This document shows positions 6,031-8,655 of a DNA stretch of 8,655 nt, piece after piece. The translations under genes were made by a program, and so were the position numbers. Position 1 is the first letter of the stretch, and each line of letters begins with the position of its first letter. This DNA comes from Deltaproteobacteria bacterium GWA2_55_10. GTDB lineage: Bacteria > Desulfobacterota > GWC2-55-46. Location of the stretch: positions 5,820 to 14,474 of the forward strand of contig MGPL01000145.1 in the NCBI GenBank assembly GCA_001797415.1, read 5' to 3'. The notes below the pieces were generated by a model that was not told the DNA's origin, searched no databases, and saw only the letters and a program-made list of their open reading frames with translations.

Positions 6031-7194
6031 GTTTATCGCCAGCTCTATCCTTTTAAGGGCCTCTGCCGCCACACTCTTCGGGCAGGCCAGGTTCATCCTG
6101 TAGAAGCCTTCTCCTCCGGGGCCGAATATGCTTCCAGGCGTCATTGCGACCCTTGCCTTTGCAAGGAGCAGCTCGTCGAGCTTTGGTTCACTCAGCCCCA
6201 GTCCGTTGAAATCGAGCCAGCCCAGGTATGTGCCTTCCATCTGAGCCGCATTGATCCTGGGCAGCCGTTCCCTTACGAAATCCCGCATCAATTGATAATT
6301 GGCGTGCAGGTACGGGATAAGCTCGTCGAGCCATGCTTCTCCTTTGCTGTACGCGGCCTCAAGGGCCACCATGCCGAGGACATTTGGTTTGTTTATGCCT
6401 GTCCTTGTCAGGGCAAGGTCAAAGCGGCTGAAGAGCTCCTGGTTCGGGATGATGATATTCGCGACATGCAGCTCGGCGAGGTTGAAGGTCTTGCTCGGTG
6501 AAGTGCAGGTTATGGTCATGGAAGCCGCCTCATCCGAGAGGCTTGCCGTAGGGGTATGCCTGAAGCCGGGCATGACGAGGTCAGCGTGTATCTCGTCGGA
6601 TATGATGAGGATATTGTTCTCAAGACAGATATCGATAAGCGCCTTGAGCTCATCTCTATTCCAGACCCTGCCCACAGGGTTGTGCGGGCTCGAGAGGATT
6701 ATCATCCTGGTCTTCTTGTCTATCGACTTTTTGAGCCCCTCAATATCCATCCTGTAATCGCCGTTCTCACGGATAAGGGGGTTGTTGAGCACGACCCTGC
6801 CGTTATTCGCGATGACGGCCCTGAAGGGGTGGTACACCGGGGGCTGGATAATGACCTTGTCGCCCGGCTCGGTGAACGCCTGCACTGAAAAGGCCAGCGC
6901 AGGTATCACGCCAGGAGAGAACCTTATCCGTTCGCGCTCTACCGTCCAGCCGAACCTTCTGCCAAGCCAGCCTGATACAGCGGAATAATAGCTCTGCGGC
7001 ACGACCGTATAGCCGAAGACGCCGTGACGCGCCCTCTCGATGATAGCCTCTTTTATAAAGGCAGGGGCCTCGAAGTCCATGTCGGCTATGGACATGGGTA
7101 TCATGCCTTCGACCTCGCCCTTCATCTCGTGGTGGTCCCACTTGACGCAGTGCGTGCCGGTCCTCGTTATCAGCCTGTCAAAATCGTATTTCAC
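6025..7194 (-). CDS. patB: PatB/MalY-type PLP-dependent C-S lyase (cystathionine beta-lyase-like aminotransferase fold)
   Basis: This is a fold-type I PLP enzyme of 389 residues, the typical MalY/PatB length. Such proteins cleave the C-S bond of cystathionine or cysteine conjugates, releasing a thiol or homocysteine, pyruvate and ammonia in the cytoplasm. Some also act as aminotransferases. The N-terminus WDHHEMKGEVEGMIPMSIADMDF (19-41) and HGVFGY (57-62) are characteristic. Tyr121, Asn172 in SSPHNPVGRVW, Asp200 in ISDEIH and the PLP Schiff-base Lys235 in TSPSKTFNL are all in place. Arg366 in FYRMNLACP is the expected carboxylate binder. An oddity is NLAELHVANIIIPN after the lysine, where relatives I recall have Gly where this has Glu241. 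The GTG start at 7194 overlaps the HrpB stop (GTGA) and has a GAGGAG site six bases upstream. The symbol is by family. The physiological substrate is unknown and no methionine-pathway gene is adjacent. Confidence 0.88.
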   Translation of the reverse strand: MKYDFDRLITRTGTHCVKWDHHEMKGEVEGMIPMSIADMDFEAPAFIKEAIIERARHGVFGYTVVPQSYYSAVSGWLGRRFGWTVERERIRFSPGVIPALAFSVQAFTEPGDKVIIQPPVYHPFRAVIANNGRVVLNNPLIRENGDYRMDIEGLKKSIDKKTRMIILSSPHNPVGRVWNRDELKALIDICLENNILIISDEIHADLVMPGFRHTPTASLSDEAASMTITCTSPSKTFNLAELHVANIIIPNQELFSRFDLALTRTGINKPNVLGMVALEAAYSKGEAWLDELIPYLHANYQLMRDFVRERLPRINAAQMEGTYLGWLDFNGLGLSEPKLDELLLAKARVAMTPGSIFGPGGEGFYRMNLACPKSVAAEALKRIELAING

Positions 7195-8655
7195 TTTTTT
7201 CTCCTCACGCCTCTTGTCGGCTCGGCCTGCATGGGGTCTTCGGGCCAGTAATGCTTTGGGTAGCGGCCCTTCATCTCTTTTCTGACAAGCTCGTAGCTCG
7301 ATGCCCAGAAACCGGCGAGGTCAACGGTCACCTGCACGGGGCGTCCCGCAGGCGAAAGCAGGTGCACAACCAGAGGCACCCTGTTGTCCGCCACTGCCGG
7401 GGTCTTTGCCAGGCCGAACATCTCCTGCAGCCGGACGCTGAGTGTCGGGCGAGGGCCAGTGTAATCTATGGCGATGCGCGATCTACTCGGAACTTCGATA
7501 TGTGTCGGCGCGAGTTTGTCGATTTTTTTTCTATCTCCCCAGGTCAGCATTCCAAGCAGCGCCTCGTTCATATCGAGCTTTTTGAGATGCTCAAGTCTCG
7601 TCATGCCGTCGAGCCAAGGGCCGAGCCACTCATTTAGATTCTCGACGAGCTTCTCATCCGTCATCTCCGGGAAACTCACGCCTGTCTGCGAACTTAACCG
7701 GTTCAAGAACTCTATTCTTGCCCTCAGGGCATCTGACTTCTTATCCCACGGAAGGACATTAAGCCCGTTTGTCTTTATACCATAAAGAAGGGCGTCAATC
7801 ACTCTGGCCTTTGGAGGGTCCTTGAGCGGCGCGCCCGATAATACAAGCTCCCAGAGCCTTTTGCGCCTCTCGGCCCTGACAGCGCACTGCTGCTGGTCCC
7901 ATTCGACGATGTCGACTGTTTCGATCCGGTCGCTGAAGTATTCCTGAAGGTGAGCCTCTGTTATGGGAGCGGCAAGAAAGATGCGGGATTCCTTCTCGCC
8001 CTGATCAAGGCTCGCGGCAACGATGTACTCATCATTAATAGCCGCATTGGCAAGAGACGCGCCTCTGCCGTTCGAGAGCAGATACCGGCCGCTTTCGCCT
8101 GACGGACGCCTCTTTCCTATCCTGTCGGGATATGCAAAGGCAAGGAGCACCCCCGCCATTTCAGTTTCGTCCCTGCCTGGGGCGGCCTTGAGGTCCTTTA
8201 TAATCTTTTTCGCGGCTGCCCTGACCCTTTCAAATACTGCCCTGTCTATCTCCGCTCTTTCAAAGGGCGCGTACCCCATAAGGTAATCGAGCCTGTGCCT
8301 CAAATCCGGGTCTTTTCTGCCGGCATCAGGTTTGAGGAAATCGCGCTCTGTGAGGAACGCGGCGAGATGGCAGGCAAGGCTGCCCAGACCTATTGAATCG
8401 GCCTTCAATACCATGTGGCCGAGGCGCGGATGCAGCGGCAGCCTTGCAAGTTCTTTTCCGTGCGCCGTCATCTTCCCGTCAGTGTCTAATGCGCCAAGAT
8501 AGATGAGCAGGTCTTTTGCCTGAGAGTACGCGGCATCAGGCGGGGCGTCGAGCCACTTGAGCTCGCGAGGGTTGGAGGCGCCCCATAGGGCGAGCTCAAG
8601 GGCAAGGGGAGCAAGGTCAGCCTCAAGTATCTCAGGGGAAGCCTTGTCCCTCAAT
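7191..8655 (-). CDS. hrpB: ATP-dependent DExH-box helicase HrpB, 5'-truncated (C-terminal part)
   Basis: HrpB is a cytoplasmic DEAH/RHA-type NTP-dependent RNA helicase. Its precise role is poorly defined. Only the last 487 residues are in the window. The N-terminal RecA domains with the Walker A and DExH motifs, about 330 residues, lie beyond the right edge. TTG at 8654 is an internal leucine, not a start. The fragment begins at the end of the helicase core (SPEILEADLAPLALELALWG, residues 6-25). It then shows the HA2-like region with TAHGKELARLPLHPRLGHM (63-81) and the HrpB-specific C-terminal domain: PTLSVRLQEMFGLAKTPAV (403-421), LLSPAGRPVQVTVDL (432-446) and KEMKGRYPKHYWPEDP (459-474). These are nearly invariant in HrpB and separate it from HrpA. 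The stop overlaps the next GTG by four bases, so the PatB-like and GT-C/TPR genes probably share its transcript. Confidence 0.93.
   Translation of the reverse strand, partial: LRDKASPEILEADLAPLALELALWGASNPRELKWLDAPPDAAYSQAKDLLIYLGALDTDGKMTAHGKELARLPLHPRLGHMVLKADSIGLGSLACHLAAFLTERDFLKPDAGRKDPDLRHRLDYLMGYAPFERAEIDRAVFERVRAAAKKIIKDLKAAPGRDETEMAGVLLAFAYPDRIGKRRPSGESGRYLLSNGRGASLANAAINDEYIVAASLDQGEKESRIFLAAPITEAHLQEYFSDRIETVDIVEWDQQQCAVRAERRKRLWELVLSGAPLKDPPKARVIDALLYGIKTNGLNVLPWDKKSDALRARIEFLNRLSSQTGVSFPEMTDEKLVENLNEWLGPWLDGMTRLEHLKKLDMNEALLGMLTWGDRKKIDKLAPTHIEVPSRSRIAIDYTGPRPTLSVRLQEMFGLAKTPAVADNRVPLVVHLLSPAGRPVQVTVDLAGFWASSYELVRKEMKGRYPKHYWPEDPMQAEPTRGVRRKK
7201..7206 (-). promoter_or_regulatory. 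Ribosome binding site deciding the GTG start of the PatB-like gene
   Basis: On the minus strand GAGGAG, at or just inside 7206-7201, is followed by six A residues and GTG 7194. It lies inside the end of hrpB. This near-consensus site confirms the GTG start and the overlap with the hrpB TGA. Confidence 0.65.

Noticed and set aside
6299..6757. 152-codon plus-strand frame antisense to the PatB-like gene
   Set aside because: It is covered by a gene with all catalytic residues in the other strand and has no recognisable domain or convincing ribosome binding site.

Overview
The window looks like an ordinary chromosomal stretch from a moderately GC-rich Gram-negative bacterium. A Wzi-type outer-membrane protein shows that an outer membrane is present. 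Arginine AGG and isoleucine ATA codons are common although the coding DNA is GC-rich (37 of 60 bases are G or C at 3001-3060). That codon habit, a GT-C/TPR membrane protein of a kind common in deltaproteobacteria (Desulfobacterota) and Nitrospirota, and an HrpB helicase suggest a deltaproteobacterial-type lineage. This placement is inferred and weak.

Left block, plus strand (1-2431): the 3' part of a WbpP-like NAD-dependent UDP-sugar 4-epimerase, then a complete Wzi-family capsule-assembly outer-membrane protein 53 bases later. One makes or interconverts a sugar nucleotide. The other holds surface polysaccharide at the outer membrane. They probably form the end of a surface-polysaccharide locus that continues to the left. 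A candidate promoter overlaps the epimerase stop codon and could transcribe wzi separately.

Middle (2432-4249): an AT-richer gap of 270 bases, then a stand-alone plus-strand gene for a long nitronate-monooxygenase-family FMN protein. It ends in a strong intrinsic terminator. The 4250-4323 gap holds a GC-rich imperfect palindrome that may be a dispersed repeat.

Right block, minus strand (8655 down to 4324): three tightly packed genes in transcription order. These are the C-terminal part of the HrpB DExH helicase, a PatB/MalY-type PLP C-S lyase or aminotransferase joined to it by a 4-base GTGA overlap, and a GT-C-like multi-pass membrane protein with a C-terminal TPR domain, beginning at a TTG codon 7 bases past the PatB stop. 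The last gene is broken by a one-base frameshift near 5426-5427. Restoring one base gives a continuous 564-residue protein. The spacing implies one operon, but the three products have no obvious common pathway.

There are no RNA genes, CRISPR arrays, insertion sequences, integrases or phage genes that I can support. I found no convincing undescribed system. The points most worth checking are the frameshift, the GT-C/TPR protein itself, the unusual residue near the PLP lysine, the AT-rich gap before the nitronate-monooxygenase-like gene, and the GC-rich palindrome.
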